From CBDFHF01 sp965247565 (GTDB taxonomy: Bacteria > Pseudomonadota > Gammaproteobacteria > Methylococcales > Methylomonadaceae), in contig CBDFHF010000003.1 in assembly GCA_965247565.1 (NCBI GenBank), positions 682,001-746,000 of the forward strand: DNA of 64,000 nucleotides, in the 5' to 3' direction. The stretch's first letter is position 1. Each line of letters begins with the position of its first letter. Under the pieces are notes generated by a model, which did not search any database, had not been told where the DNA came from, and was given only the letters and a program-made list of their open reading frames with translations. Made by a program: the position numbers and the translations under genes. Below, one piece after another: positions 1 to 9,744 of this stretch.

Positions 1-150
1 AATCTGAATTTTTGATTTTGTCATATCAATAGCTTCAGCTGGTTTATAAGTAACCCTACCTGGATCAGACTCAGCCAACGCCGAAGTTGAAACTGCACCG
101 ATAGAACTTGCAACCAATAAAGACAGCATGACTTTTTTTAAGGTTTTCAT
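1..150 (-). CDS. Secreted protein, partial (3' end outside window)
   Basis: An ATG at 148-150 opens a frame that runs off the left edge, so only about 50 residues are visible. They form a Sec-type signal peptide: a lysine-rich start (MKTLKK), a hydrophobic core and an ALA cleavage motif, then a mature start ESDPGRVTYKPAEAID. I do not recognise the family from this short piece. A small periplasmic protein is likely. Confidence 0.6.
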   Translation of the reverse strand, partial: MKTLKKVMLSLLVASSIGAVSTSALAESDPGRVTYKPAEAIDMTKSKIQI

Positions 151-323
151 ATTACTCAAATCCTCAAGTTGTTGTTATTTGATTTTTGTCAGCAGTATAT
201 CTATCAATAAATATTAACAGTTCATATACTGGGGTGGAATTCTAACACAAATTAAAAAAATTCCACCTCTGAACAAGGTATTTGCGCAAAATATCAGGGA
301 TTTTTTTGTGGTTTTTAGTCAGG

Positions 324-515
324 TTATTCGTCATCTCGTTTTACATCGACAGCTACTTCGCCAGTTTCATCTTCTGAGATTACAAATAAAATAGGCGCGC
401 AGCAAACAGCACAATCCTCATAATAACTTTGCTCTCCGGCTGAGCTATCGATTAGCACGTCCAGTGCTTCGCCGCAGTAAGGGCAATAAATTATCATTTC
501 ATTGAGTGGGTGCAC
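324..515 (-). CDS. CPXCG-motif cysteine-rich small protein
   Basis: A 63-residue protein with CPYCGE near the N-terminus (about residue 11) and a second pair, CAVCCAP, at about residues 35-41. Four or more cysteines arranged as two CxxC knuckles suggest a zinc-ribbon fold. This matches the small family annotated as CPXCG-motif cysteine-rich proteins, whose function is unknown. Translation may start at the internal methionine at residue 7, just before IIYCPYCGE. It lies two bases downstream of the SDR gene on the same strand, so the two are probably co-transcribed. Confidence 0.7.
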   Translation of the reverse strand: MHPLNEMIIYCPYCGEALDVLIDSSAGEQSYYEDCAVCCAPILFVISEDETGEVAVDVKRDDE

Positions 516-517
516 GG

Positions 518-1348
518 CTAAACCTTGCTCACTAACATATCTAGCCAGGACATGGGAAGAATACGTTTAAGAAAAGCAAATAAATAAGTAGGAAAAGTAA
601 CGTAATAACGTATTTTGGGACGCTTAGCCTCCAGCGCATGAATGACTTTGTTGGCAACGGCTTCAGGAGGTAGCGTAAACGGTGCAGCAGTACCTTCTTT
701 TTGAAGTCGTGCCTCCATGGCTCTATAGGTACCTTTGTGAAAGCTGTGAGATGGGTCGATATTTTTTTTATAGAGCTCAAAAGCATTTCTCCTAAAATTA
801 CTTAGGATAGGCCCTGGTTCTATTAAAGAAATATGGATATTCGTTCCTGTCAGCTCTAAGCGCAATGTATCTGCCAAACCTTCCAACGCGAATTTACTGG
901 CGTTGTAAGCGCCGCGATAAGTCATTGCCACCAAACCCAACACGGAACTATTGTAAATAATACGGCCATGGCCTTGTTTGCGCATTATCGGAAGCAGTAG
1001 ATTAGTCAACTCATGAGTGCCGAATAAATTGGTTTCAAATTGAAATCGTAATACTTCGCGAGATAAATCTTCCACCGCACCGGGTTGACCAAATGCGCCA
1101 TTGTTAAACAGGGCATCAATTTTTCCATCAGTCAAATCAATTACTTGTTTAATTGCTTGCTGAATACTACTACTATCGGCTAAATCCAATTGTACCGCAG
1201 TAAATCCCTCTTCCTGGAGTCGGTTGACGTCAGCTGATTTTCTTGCACTGGCAATAACTCGATGACCACGACTTTTCAATATGACTGCAGTTGTGTAGCC
1301 AATACCGGTGGAACAGCCGGTTATTAAAATCGTTTTTGCTTCGCTCAT
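518..1348 (-). CDS. SDR family NAD(P)-dependent oxidoreductase
   Basis: A 276-residue short-chain dehydrogenase/reductase. The Rossmann glycine motif TGCSTGIG is at residues 10-17, an NNG variant of the NNAG motif is near residue 82, and the catalytic YNASK lies near residue 148 with an upstream serine (NSSVLG). The C-terminal extension (about residues 250-276) is hydrophobic and ends in a segment like those of membrane-associated SDRs of the YusZ/SadH type. The substrate cannot be told from the sequence. The gene is followed at once by the CPXCG protein and preceded by the DUF4124 gene. Confidence 0.88.
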   Translation of the reverse strand: MSEAKTILITGCSTGIGYTTAVILKSRGHRVIASARKSADVNRLQEEGFTAVQLDLADSSSIQQAIKQVIDLTDGKIDALFNNGAFGQPGAVEDLSREVLRFQFETNLFGTHELTNLLLPIMRKQGHGRIIYNSSVLGLVAMTYRGAYNASKFALEGLADTLRLELTGTNIHISLIEPGPILSNFRRNAFELYKKNIDPSHSFHKGTYRAMEARLQKEGTAAPFTLPPEAVANKVIHALEAKRPKIRYYVTFPTYLFAFLKRILPMSWLDMLVSKV

Positions 1349-1358
1349 GATTAATTGA

Positions 1359-1943
1359 TCAGTGTAAATCCAGCTCAGAGAAATAGAATTTTTTTGCGCT
1401 ACTACAGTCCACCAAGAAAACTAAGGCATTCTTCGTGGTTTTTATATTAAGTTCAACCGCTTCAACACGAATACATTCCCCGGTCGCCAAGGCTTTTTGG
1501 GCGGCGGTTCGTCTAAATCGCTCAATTTCCGGTAATCTTGCCTGATAATCTTTTACTAGCTCCGGCAAACTATCAAATGTGTAAGGTGGTATAGCGAAAG
1601 CGGAATATTGTTGCGGGTTATTTTTAATCAATGTTTGATTTTTTTCGCTTTCAGCGGCTGCATTTTTCTGCAACTCGGTTTGAGTTAGTGCTTGTTGTTT
1701 TTTCTCAAGCTCCTGCAGGGCTTGTTTTTTTTCCTCTAACTCTTGCTCTAAAACCGCCTGTTTTTGTTTTTCATTTAAATTAACCGAAGCACCCGTTTTT
1801 AAATTCAATTCGAGATTTTCATGCTCCGTATTGCAGGGCGTGGCCTGATAATCTGTTTTGCCGTTAGCGTCGGTACATTTGAAAACGCCAGCAGAAATAG
1901 CAGTGGAAAAAAGGCTGACCAGGATAAATAACGTTAATTTCAT
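1359..1943 (-). CDS. DUF4124 domain protein, exported
   Basis: A 194-residue protein with a signal peptide (residues 1-18, cleavage after SAG) followed by the DUF4124 pattern FKCTDANGKTDYQATPC, a short beta hairpin common in gammaproteobacterial periplasmic proteins. Residues 55-100 are rich in K, E and Q with a heptad-like pattern, so a coiled coil is likely. Two further cysteines near the C-terminus (GECIRVE and VDCSSAKK) could form a disulphide. The function of the family is unknown. Confidence 0.8.
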   Translation of the reverse strand: MKLTLFILVSLFSTAISAGVFKCTDANGKTDYQATPCNTEHENLELNLKTGASVNLNEKQKQAVLEQELEEKKQALQELEKKQQALTQTELQKNAAAESEKNQTLIKNNPQQYSAFAIPPYTFDSLPELVKDYQARLPEIERFRRTAAQKALATGECIRVEAVELNIKTTKNALVFLVDCSSAKKFYFSELDLH

Positions 1944-2150
1944 TTCTCGCTCTCACAAAATAAAAAACAGACGGTTCGGTCAAAGTATAGGATATAAAGT
2001 CAAAGCGGCAGATTTTAATAAAAACAAATGAGTTGCTAATCTCCGAGAGCGAAAACTCACGGCCAGATTACAGCAAAACCTCATATTAAACACAATCTCC
2101 TAAAACGAGCAAAAAGCTCCCCATTGCTATTTTTGTGAATTAATTGCAGT

Positions 2151-2612
2151 TCAGCGTCTAGCCCGAAAAAAATCCTTTAATAATTCAGAGCACTCCACCT
2201 CTAAAATGCCGCCATGCCAGGCAATGCGATGATTTAAAAAATCGGCTTCTGCCAGATTTATGGCGTTACAAACAGCGCCACGTTTGGGATCGAAGGCGCC
2301 AAATACAAGTCGCTTGATTCGAGAATGGCTAATGGCTCCTATGCACATTACACAGGGCTCTAAAGTCACATATAACGTGACGTCGCAGAGTCGATAATTT
2401 TTCAAAGCCAAGCCCGCTTTACGCAAAGCAACAATTTCGGCGTGGGCACTGGGATCATGCGTACTAATTGACGAATTCCAACCTTCAGCCAAACACTGGT
2501 CGTCTTTAACAACGACTGCACCTACCGGCACTTCCCCCTGTTGCTCGGCACGTTGCGCCAAACGAAGAGCATGGCGCATCCAAGCTTGATCTTCATCAGA
2601 CGTTATTCCCAT
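2151..2612 (-). CDS. tadA: tRNA-specific adenosine deaminase
   Basis: A 153-residue zinc-dependent deaminase that converts A34 to inosine in the anticodon of tRNA-Arg(ACG), needed to read CGN codons. The catalytic HAE (zinc ligand His and proton-shuttle Glu) is in SAHAEIVALRKA near residue 57, and the second zinc motif PCVMC is near residue 87. The length fits E. coli TadA. The start codon lies inside the last codons of guaA, giving a 10-base overlap that implies translational coupling. Confidence 0.95.
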   Translation of the reverse strand: MGITSDEDQAWMRHALRLAQRAEQQGEVPVGAVVVKDDQCLAEGWNSSISTHDPSAHAEIVALRKAGLALKNYRLCDVTLYVTLEPCVMCIGAISHSRIKRLVFGAFDPKRGAVCNAINLAEADFLNHRIAWHGGILEVECSELLKDFFRARR

Positions 2613-4189
2613 TCAATAGTGGCAGGCGGTTTACCGGAAATATCATAAGCAACTCGGGAAATACCGGGGACTTCGTTAATGATACGGCGAGAAATTAAAT
2701 CCAGAAACTCATAAGGCAGATGCGCCCATCGTGCAGTCATGAAATCAATGGTTTCAACTGCGCGAATGGCAATGACATAATCGTAACGTCGGCCATCGCC
2801 CATAACGCCCACCGATTTAACCGGCAGAAATACGGCAAACGCCTGACTGACTTTGTCATATAGGCTGTGGCGATACAGTTCTTCTATGAAAATCGCATCC
2901 GCCTGCCTTAACAAATCAGCGTATTGTTTTTTTACCTCACCAAGAATTCGAACGCCCAAACCGGGTCCGGGGAAGGGATGACGATAAACCATATCCGCTG
3001 GCAAACCTAACTCAACACCCAGTTTTCTAACTTCATCCTTAAATAGCTCACGCAAGGGCTCAACTAATTTTAAAGCCATATTTTCCGGCAAGCCGCCTAC
3101 ATTATGATGCGATTTGATCAAGTGCGCCTTGCCACTCTTTGAGCCTGCCGATTCAATGACGTCTGGGTAAATCGTGCCTTGCGCTAGCCATTTGGCATCG
3201 GTGATTTTTCCAGCTTCTTCGTCAAAAATCTCTACAAACAAATTACCAATAATTTTGCGTTTTTGTTCGGGATCGGAAACACCATTTAACGCATCCAGAT
3301 AGCGCTGTTCGGCATTTACCCGAATGACTTTTACGCCTAAATGCTCGGCAAATATTGCCATTACTTGATCACCTTCATGCAAGCGCAGCAAGCCGGTATC
3401 TACAAATACGCACGTCAGTTGATCTTTAATGGCTTTATGCAGCAAGGCCGCAACCACTGAGGAATCCACGCCTCCTGATAAACCTAAAATTACGTGGTCA
3501 CTGCCTACTTTTTCGCGTACTGTGCGGATGCTGTCTTCGATGATATTTCCGGAATTCCATAGGGCCTCACAGCCGCAGATATCAAGAACAAAGCGGGAAA
3601 GAATACGACTACCTTGCTTGGTGTGAGTGACTTCAGGATGAAACTGCAAACCATAAAAGGCTTTTTCTTCATTGGCAATACCGGCGATGGGGGCGCCATC
3701 GGAGCTAGCAATTAGACTGAATCCCGTGGGTAATTCCACTACTCTATCACCGTGACTCATCCATACGTCCAACAGGCCAAAACCTTCGGATGAAAGATGA
3801 TCTTCTATTCCCTTTAGCAGTTTTGAGTGGCCGCGTGCCCGAATTTGAGCATAGCCAAATTCTCTATGGGCAGAGCTTTCGACTTTGCCTCCGAGTTGTT
3901 CTGTCATGGTTTGCAACCCATAACAAATGCCTAACACCGGAATGTCTAGCTCAAAAACACAAGCTGGTGCTCTGGGTGTATCGCCGGAAGTGACGGTTTC
4001 AGGGCCGCCGGATAGAATGATGCCGTTGGGATTAAAAGCAGCTATTTGCTCGGGGCCACATTCACAAGAGTATATTTCGCAGTAAACACCTATCTCGCGA
4101 ATACGCCGGGCGATGAGCTGAGTATATTGTGAGCCGAAGTCAAGAATCAGGATTTTGTGGCAATGGATATTGGTCGATGTTGTATTCAC
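2603..4189 (-). CDS. guaA: GMP synthase (glutamine-hydrolysing)
   Basis: A 528-residue enzyme for the last step of GMP synthesis: XMP + ATP + glutamine to GMP. The N-terminal class I glutamine amidotransferase domain (about residues 10-205) has the nucleophile in GICYGLQ and a His/Glu pair in FHPEVTH. The ATP-pyrophosphatase domain has the P-loop GLSGGVDSS at about residues 237-245. The C-terminal dimerisation domain ends in PPATIEWE, typical for GuaA. It sits downstream of guaB on the same strand but is separated from it by the DUF1287 gene. Confidence 0.97.
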   Translation of the reverse strand: MNTTSTNIHCHKILILDFGSQYTQLIARRIREIGVYCEIYSCECGPEQIAAFNPNGIILSGGPETVTSGDTPRAPACVFELDIPVLGICYGLQTMTEQLGGKVESSAHREFGYAQIRARGHSKLLKGIEDHLSSEGFGLLDVWMSHGDRVVELPTGFSLIASSDGAPIAGIANEEKAFYGLQFHPEVTHTKQGSRILSRFVLDICGCEALWNSGNIIEDSIRTVREKVGSDHVILGLSGGVDSSVVAALLHKAIKDQLTCVFVDTGLLRLHEGDQVMAIFAEHLGVKVIRVNAEQRYLDALNGVSDPEQKRKIIGNLFVEIFDEEAGKITDAKWLAQGTIYPDVIESAGSKSGKAHLIKSHHNVGGLPENMALKLVEPLRELFKDEVRKLGVELGLPADMVYRHPFPGPGLGVRILGEVKKQYADLLRQADAIFIEELYRHSLYDKVSQAFAVFLPVKSVGVMGDGRRYDYVIAIRAVETIDFMTARWAHLPYEFLDLISRRIINEVPGISRVAYDISGKPPATIEWE

Positions 4190-4280
4190 GATATGAATTT
4201 ACTAGTGGGGTTGAAATGATTCGAGGTAATCCAATGATTTTAAGCATTGCATTCAGCAGGCTAATCGGATCCATGCTTGT

Positions 4281-4949
4281 TTAAAAATAGCGATAATGCC
4301 CAGTAATCTTCCATTCAAAAATCCGATCCTCAAACTTTGTACCACTGCCAATGTTATGAGCTATTAAAAAACGCTGAGTGTTTTCGGACCAGACATTTGA
4401 AACGATACCGATGTGCGTCAGGCCTTTGCCATTCAAATCCCAAGAAACTACATCACCGGGTTTGTAATCTGCGCTTTTATCTGTAATAGCTAGCGACTTT
4501 CTTTTACGGGTGAAATAAGTTTGCAAATTGGGAACGCGGCGATGGTCAATATTTGAGTCTGTTGATTTTAACCCCCATTTTTTGGGATAAGCATCAAAAT
4601 TGGCCGCCATATCTTCGTGGACTACTTTTTGTAAATCGATCCCAGCTTTACGGAGAGCGCGAATCACAACATCTGTACAAACACCTTTTACCAGTGGCAC
4701 GTCACCGTTTGGGTAAGCCAGGGAGGTGTACTCAGGGTCGTAGGATTTAGTTACAGCAGCTTGTTCTTTCAAGCTTTTGAACAGGTTCTTCAATTCTTCA
4801 GGCACATCAGCAGCGAATGCTAGTTCTTTCGTGCCTTGCAAAAATACACTTGTTACTGCTTGCTGATCTGTAGTCTGCGGACTAGCTTGGCAAGCTAAAA
4901 CCACATAAAACGAGCTGATTAGCGATAAATAATGCGTTGCTTTTTGCAT
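4281..4949 (-). CDS. DUF1287 lipoprotein
   Basis: A DUF1287 (YiiX/NlpC-like fold) protein. The core has KGVCTDVVIRALRKAG, YPKKWGLK..IDHRRVPNLQTYF, DYKPGDVVSWDL and THIGIVSN. The Cys of CTDVV and the His of THIGIV match the Cys/His pair of cysteine-peptidase-like folds. I chose the ATG at 4947-4949 because it gives a short lipoprotein signal ending in VLAC. An upstream GTG at 4995-4997, right after the guaB stop, would add 16 residues and is possible through coupling. It is wedged between guaB and guaA. The cellular role of the family is not established. Confidence 0.82.
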   Translation of the reverse strand: MQKATHYLSLISSFYVVLACQASPQTTDQQAVTSVFLQGTKELAFAADVPEELKNLFKSLKEQAAVTKSYDPEYTSLAYPNGDVPLVKGVCTDVVIRALRKAGIDLQKVVHEDMAANFDAYPKKWGLKSTDSNIDHRRVPNLQTYFTRKRKSLAITDKSADYKPGDVVSWDLNGKGLTHIGIVSNVWSENTQRFLIAHNIGSGTKFEDRIFEWKITGHYRYF

Positions 4950-5001
4950 TGACGACGTAGATTCGATGAATTCGTGAACAGAACTTTTAACTAACACCTA
5001 A

Positions 5002-6468
5002 TTATTCCGCACGATAATTAGGCGCCTCTTTGGTAATGGTCACATCGTGTACATGACTTTCACGCATGCCCGCACTGGTCACTCTCACAAACTGGGCTTT
5101 TTCGTGCAAGATAGCTATGGATTGGCAGCCGGTATAGCCCATGCTGGCGCGAACTCCGCCCAGTAATTGATGAATTACTGCCAGTAAACTACCTTTATAC
5201 GGCACTCGACCTTCGATACCTTCTGGTACTAATTTTTCTACCGAATCGGCTTCTTCCTGAAAATACCGATCACTTGAGCCTTGCTGTTGCGCCATCGCCC
5301 CTAAAGAACCCATGCCGCGATACGATTTGTAAGAACGTCCCTGAAACAATTCGACTTCGCCAGGCGCTTCTTCAGTGCCTGCAAACAAGCCGCCCAACAT
5401 TACCGAGTGTGCACCGGCTGCCAATGCTTTGGCGACATCGCCGGAATAGCGCACGCCACCATCCGCAATCAGAGGCACACCAGTGCCTTTTAATGCATCG
5501 GCCACATTACTGACTGCCGTAATTTGTGGTACGCCAACACCGGCAACAATACGTGTAGTACAAATTGAACCAGGTCCAATGCCGACTTTAACACCATCGG
5601 CGCCGGCCGCAACTAAGGCTTGAGCCGCTTCTGCGGTAGCAATATTGCCACCAACCACTTGTACATCAGGATAATGTTGTTTTACCCAGCGCACTCTATC
5701 TAGCACGCCTTGAGAATGCCCATGCGCTGTATCAACGATGATCACGTCTACACCAGCTGCTACCAAAGCTGCCACACGTTCTTCCGTACCTTGTCCTGTC
5801 CCAACCGCAGCACCTACACGTAATCTTTCTAGATCATCTTTGCAAGCCAAAGGGTAATCTTTTGCTTTCTGGATATCTTTGACGGTAATCATGCCGCGCA
5901 AATGGAACGCATCATTAACTACTAACACTTTTTCAATCCGGTGTTTATGCAGCAAAGCAACAACTTCTTTACGATCAGCGTTTTCATTGACCGTAATTAA
6001 TCGTTCTTTGGGTGTCATCACCTTTGAAACCGGTTCGTCGAAACGAGTCTCAAACCTTAAATCCCGACTTGTAACGATACCAACCAATTTGTCGCCATCG
6101 ACAACAGGGACTCCGGAAATATTCTTAGCGCGAGTCAACTTAATTACATCGCGAATACTGACGTTAGGGCCAACTGTAATAGGATCTTTGATGACGCCAC
6201 TCTCGTATTTCTTGACATGCATCACTTCTCTTGCTTGTTGTTCAACAGTCATATTTTTGTGAATAATACCGATACCGCCTTCCTGAGCCATCGCAATAGC
6301 CAATCGTCCTTCTGTTACGGTATCCATTGCCGCTGCAACCAATGGGATATTCAGAGTAATCATCCGAGTCAGTTGGGTTTTCATTTCTACTTCTCGTGGC
6401 AACACAGTCGAGTGCGCAGGCACCAATAAAACATCATCGAACGTGAGAGCTTCCTGAATAATTTGCAT
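5002..6468 (-). CDS. guaB: Inosine-5'-monophosphate dehydrogenase
   Basis: This enzyme oxidises IMP to XMP with NAD+, the committed step to GMP. The 488-residue protein starts MQIIQEALTFDDVLLVPA. Two CBS domains (about residues 92-205) interrupt the TIM barrel. The catalytic cysteine is in GPGSICTTR and the flap carries YRGMGSLGAM. The open frame extends 44 codons upstream, but the ATG at 6466-6468 gives the family's normal start and has an AGGTG Shine-Dalgarno sequence upstream, so I use it. The extra frame runs into an IS3-type remnant. Confidence 0.97.
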   Translation of the reverse strand: MQIIQEALTFDDVLLVPAHSTVLPREVEMKTQLTRMITLNIPLVAAAMDTVTEGRLAIAMAQEGGIGIIHKNMTVEQQAREVMHVKKYESGVIKDPITVGPNVSIRDVIKLTRAKNISGVPVVDGDKLVGIVTSRDLRFETRFDEPVSKVMTPKERLITVNENADRKEVVALLHKHRIEKVLVVNDAFHLRGMITVKDIQKAKDYPLACKDDLERLRVGAAVGTGQGTEERVAALVAAGVDVIIVDTAHGHSQGVLDRVRWVKQHYPDVQVVGGNIATAEAAQALVAAGADGVKVGIGPGSICTTRIVAGVGVPQITAVSNVADALKGTGVPLIADGGVRYSGDVAKALAAGAHSVMLGGLFAGTEEAPGEVELFQGRSYKSYRGMGSLGAMAQQQGSSDRYFQEEADSVEKLVPEGIEGRVPYKGSLLAVIHQLLGGVRASMGYTGCQSIAILHEKAQFVRVTSAGMRESHVHDVTITKEAPNYRAE

Positions 6469-6568
6469 AAACCACACCTGACAATCAGTTAAAAAACGGC
6501 TCATTATACTGTTAGTGGGCTTATCTGTCAGTGACTGTAATAATGGTCGACAAAAGCCGGACACTTTT

Positions 6569-6690
6569 TTAGCTAACTTGCTTGTAAAGGTCTCGAACAA
6601 ACTGTGGCGGAGATTGATAATCTAACTTTGAATGTGATCGTTTTTTATTGTAAAAAGCCAACCAACCATTCGCTGAAAATATTGAAAACT
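6569..6690 (-). pseudogene. IS3-family transposase C-terminal remnant
   Basis: Reading the minus strand gives ANGWLAFYNKKRSHSKLDYQ followed by SPPQFVRDLYKQVS and a stop at 6569-6571. The WLAFYN..RxHxxLxYxSP pattern is the C-terminal end of the DDE integrase core of IS3-family transposases. No N-terminal part is present. Just beyond the stop, GGACACTTTTTT and the GTCGACCATTA complement look like a surviving inverted-repeat end. The remnant sits in the guaB upstream region and may have shifted its promoter. Confidence 0.75.
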
Positions 6691-6740
6691 TCGAACATTA
6701 GATATAAAAAAATAACGCCACATAATTAATGGGTTATATA

Positions 6741-7655
6741 TTATTGACAGGCTTTAATTAAGCTTTTTTTGTTGGCAATACCATGCGGTACATGGGCTGC
6801 GGCAACATGTTGGGCAGCCGATTGACAATGTCCAGTTTGATCATCGAAAAAGATATCAGCACCAAAAGCCTTCAAAAAAGCGCCCTTGGGCATGCCGCCT
6901 AAAAATAATGCTTCATCAATGCGGATTTCCCAAGCCCTTAATGTGCGTACTACTCGCTCGTGAGCTGGAGCGGCGCGAGCGGTTACTAAAGCTGTGCGAA
7001 TAGGGGATGGTTCGGAAGTAAACTCAGTTTGAATGCGATGTAAAGCGGCTAAAAAATCTTTAAATGGCCCACCTGGTAACAATTTTTTTGCATCATGACG
7101 CTCGTTCTCGGTGAATGCCGCTAAGCCGTGTTGTTGATAGATTTGTTCGGACTCATCTGAAAACAACACCGAATCCCCGTCAAAAGCAATGCGTAACTGC
7201 GTGGATGATGGGCTCAGTGAAGGCCCAGATAAGATGGTCGCCGCCGCAAAGCCGGCTTTTAAGGCTTTGCCCACGTCGTCGGCATTAGTCGATAAAAATA
7301 AGTGCGCACCAAATGCTGGAATATAAGCATATGGGGATACGCCACTAGTAAAAGCGGCACGGGTTATATTTAATTGATGATGAGCAATGGAATTAAAAAT
7401 TCTTAGGCCGGTATCCGCGCTATTTTGCGATAGTAGGATAATTTCCACTAGCGGCTCATCCGGACAATGCTCATTGATGGCCAACAATTTTTGGACTAAC
7501 GTAAAACCGTAACCTGGCGCTAAAATTTCATCCTCATGTTCAATTTGATAGCGGCAAAAAGCCTCTTTGCCTTGTGTTTCAAAAAGGTGGTGGGATTCAT
7601 CCAGGTTAAATAAAGCGCGTGATGAAACCGCTACCACCAATTTTTGCTTGCTCAT
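6741..7655 (-). CDS. 5'-nucleotidase, cytosolic type I-like
   Basis: A 304-residue protein resembling the bacterial members of the cytosolic 5'-nucleotidase I family (PF06189). Features are AVSSRALFNLDESH at the N-terminus, a nucleotide-loop region VEIILLSQNSADTGLRIFNSI, RAAFTSGVSPYAYIPAFGAHLFLSTN, IAFDGDSVLFSDESE (a HAD-type DxD pair) and ALVTARAAPAHERVVRTLR. The C-terminal FFDDQTGHC holds further acidic residues. It should dephosphorylate nucleoside monophosphates. It is four bases downstream of the SPOR-domain gene and probably shares its transcript. Confidence 0.85.
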   Translation of the reverse strand: MSKQKLVVAVSSRALFNLDESHHLFETQGKEAFCRYQIEHEDEILAPGYGFTLVQKLLAINEHCPDEPLVEIILLSQNSADTGLRIFNSIAHHQLNITRAAFTSGVSPYAYIPAFGAHLFLSTNADDVGKALKAGFAAATILSGPSLSPSSTQLRIAFDGDSVLFSDESEQIYQQHGLAAFTENERHDAKKLLPGGPFKDFLAALHRIQTEFTSEPSPIRTALVTARAAPAHERVVRTLRAWEIRIDEALFLGGMPKGAFLKAFGADIFFDDQTGHCQSAAQHVAAAHVPHGIANKKSLIKACQ

Positions 7656-7658
7656 TAT

Positions 7659-9578
7659 TTATTTGCTCACCCACGCTGAGCTTAGATTAAGGGCTTTTTT
7701 AACACGCCCCACATAAGCCGAGGCTTCTGCCTGACTATCAAAACCACCGACGCGCAGCCTGTACCAAGTAACATTGTCGATATTAACCTTAGCGATTTCG
7801 ACGGGAATCCCTTTTTGTCTAAATTCAGTGGCTTTGGCTTTGGCATACCAATCTTGCTTGGAAGCCACTAAATTAACAGACCAGCCTCTTCCGCTATTAG
7901 CGACCTTGCTGACGCTTTTTTCTTTTTTAGGTATGTTGGTCGATTTTTTCTTAGTACTGACTTTAGTAGTCTGATTCGCAAGCGCGGTTTTATCGGTCGT
8001 ACTCTTCGCCTTGGGCTCGTCAGGTTCTGCCGATTTCTGCTTCGTGGTCTCTTTCGTTGCTTCAGCGGCGACCGTAGTGTCTTTTTCTTTTGTTGTTGAT
8101 GCGGATTTACCGGTCTCAGGCACTTTAACTTTATCCGTGCTTTCAAGCTTATGGGTCTCATGCTCTTTTGCTGAATCATGAGTAACTTCGTGCTTTGTAT
8201 CGGTGTGTGTTACAGAACTTGAAACAGTTTGCTCATGCTGACTTGAGTTGGTTTCATGCCGTTTAGAGAGCGCCTCTTTTGTATCTTGTTCTTTTGTCTC
8301 GGTTTTGTGTTCGCTATCTTCATTAACATGCTCGGCGGGTTCTACGCCCTCTGTAGCCTGCTTTGCTGAAGTCTCTGCCGTCTCATGCTCTAACTGGCTA
8401 ACGGGCTGCTCTGGCTTAACTGGCATACTCACTAACTTTTTTTCAAGCCCGCCAATCAGTTCATTCAGATTAGCCACTTCATTCTTAGCGCCATAGGCCA
8501 CTACACCGAAGTAAGTGGCAAGGAGCAAGCTAAGCACACCGAATCCTAAAGCGGCATAGTTTAAGAGAGCAAATTTTTTGGCTTTGCTTTCTATATCCTC
8601 AAGCAGCTTGTTTTGTTGCTTGCTAAGCCGGTCCTGCTCTGATTTAAACTGGGCAAATGCTAATTCTCCTAACCAGGCTGGTTCCTCAGTAAGTGTTTTC
8701 GTAGATTGTTCCTGATCTACTTCTGGCAAAGAAGATGCTTGAAGTAAAGATGACTCATCATCGTCCAATTGGGTATTTACTTCATCCTCAACTGCCGCAC
8801 TAACTTGTTCTATAGGTTCCGGATCGGGGCTAATATCAAAATCCGCTAACAAAAAATCTTCGTCGCTCGGTAAATCAGTAATTGACAAATCAGGCGGAAA
8901 ATCAGGAAATTCATCCTGCTCATCAAAGCTAATAGTAGGTAATGTGGGTGTGGCTGACTCGTCGCCAAATTCGTCAGCAGGTTCGGAAGGGGGTGGGGTG
9001 ATATCAACCAAATCCTCATCGATGACTTCTAAATCTGTGAAATCATTACCCTGTTGATTAAGGGAGCCGCCAATAACTGCTTCAGCAGCCAAACTGTCAT
9101 CCGGTATGTTCGCGTTGATTTCAGCGGTTAGCTCAATGTTATCATCTTGAGTCCGCTCCGTTGTGTCAAAGTCATCACCAAACTCATCAAATACCGGGGT
9201 ATCAATCAAGCTACTACTTGTTTGCAAATCTTCAATATCGACATCGTCAGGCTGGGCTAATTCAAATTCCTCATCCTGTGTTATTTCCGAAATAGCCTCC
9301 TCATCTAGCAAATCGTCGGGTGTTGATACACTGGATTGTTGCTCGGCAATGGCTTGATCCGTCATCCAGTCAAGATTATCCGGTTCCATTTGCTCATTCT
9401 GTAAGGCATCATCATCTGCGTCAAAACCGTCGTCAACCAGCAACCGATCAATAGCATCTTCATCCAATAGTTCTTTCATGGGTGTAAGCGATAATTCCGC
9501 TTCATCAAGCATGGCGTCCAAGTCCGCATCAAAACTGGATCGCCTGCCTTTAGATTTTTTATCTGCTGGATCTTTCAT
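7659..9578 (-). CDS. SPOR-domain membrane protein with acidic N-terminal tail
   Basis: About 639 residues. The N-terminal 300 residues are strongly acidic (D/E-rich, low complexity). One transmembrane segment lies near residues 337-360 (ALGFGVLSLLLATYFGVVAYG). A T/K/E/S-rich linker of about 200 residues follows, then a C-terminal SPOR domain (about 562-638) that should bind denuded septal peptidoglycan. The layout resembles DamX/FtsN-like proteins but with an unusually long cytoplasmic acidic tail. I place the start at the ATG at 9576-9578, preceded by GAGAG, rather than the GTG 12 codons upstream. Confidence 0.82.
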   Translation of the reverse strand: MKDPADKKSKGRRSSFDADLDAMLDEAELSLTPMKELLDEDAIDRLLVDDGFDADDDALQNEQMEPDNLDWMTDQAIAEQQSSVSTPDDLLDEEAISEITQDEEFELAQPDDVDIEDLQTSSSLIDTPVFDEFGDDFDTTERTQDDNIELTAEINANIPDDSLAAEAVIGGSLNQQGNDFTDLEVIDEDLVDITPPPSEPADEFGDESATPTLPTISFDEQDEFPDFPPDLSITDLPSDEDFLLADFDISPDPEPIEQVSAAVEDEVNTQLDDDESSLLQASSLPEVDQEQSTKTLTEEPAWLGELAFAQFKSEQDRLSKQQNKLLEDIESKAKKFALLNYAALGFGVLSLLLATYFGVVAYGAKNEVANLNELIGGLEKKLVSMPVKPEQPVSQLEHETAETSAKQATEGVEPAEHVNEDSEHKTETKEQDTKEALSKRHETNSSQHEQTVSSSVTHTDTKHEVTHDSAKEHETHKLESTDKVKVPETGKSASTTKEKDTTVAAEATKETTKQKSAEPDEPKAKSTTDKTALANQTTKVSTKKKSTNIPKKEKSVSKVANSGRGWSVNLVASKQDWYAKAKATEFRQKGIPVEIAKVNIDNVTWYRLRVGGFDSQAEASAYVGRVKKALNLSSAWVSK

Positions 9579-9744
9579 TTTAAGACTCTCTGAGGAGAAA
9601 TAGGTGGTAAGCACTCTACCACAGGGTGTTTTTTGTGTATCAGCATAAAAATAAATTTCCTTATTGCACAGCTTTTTGTAGTCTAATGCTCGTAACGTCT
9701 CGACGATTTAGGCACATTCCCTTACAACCTTAATAAAACTTAAT

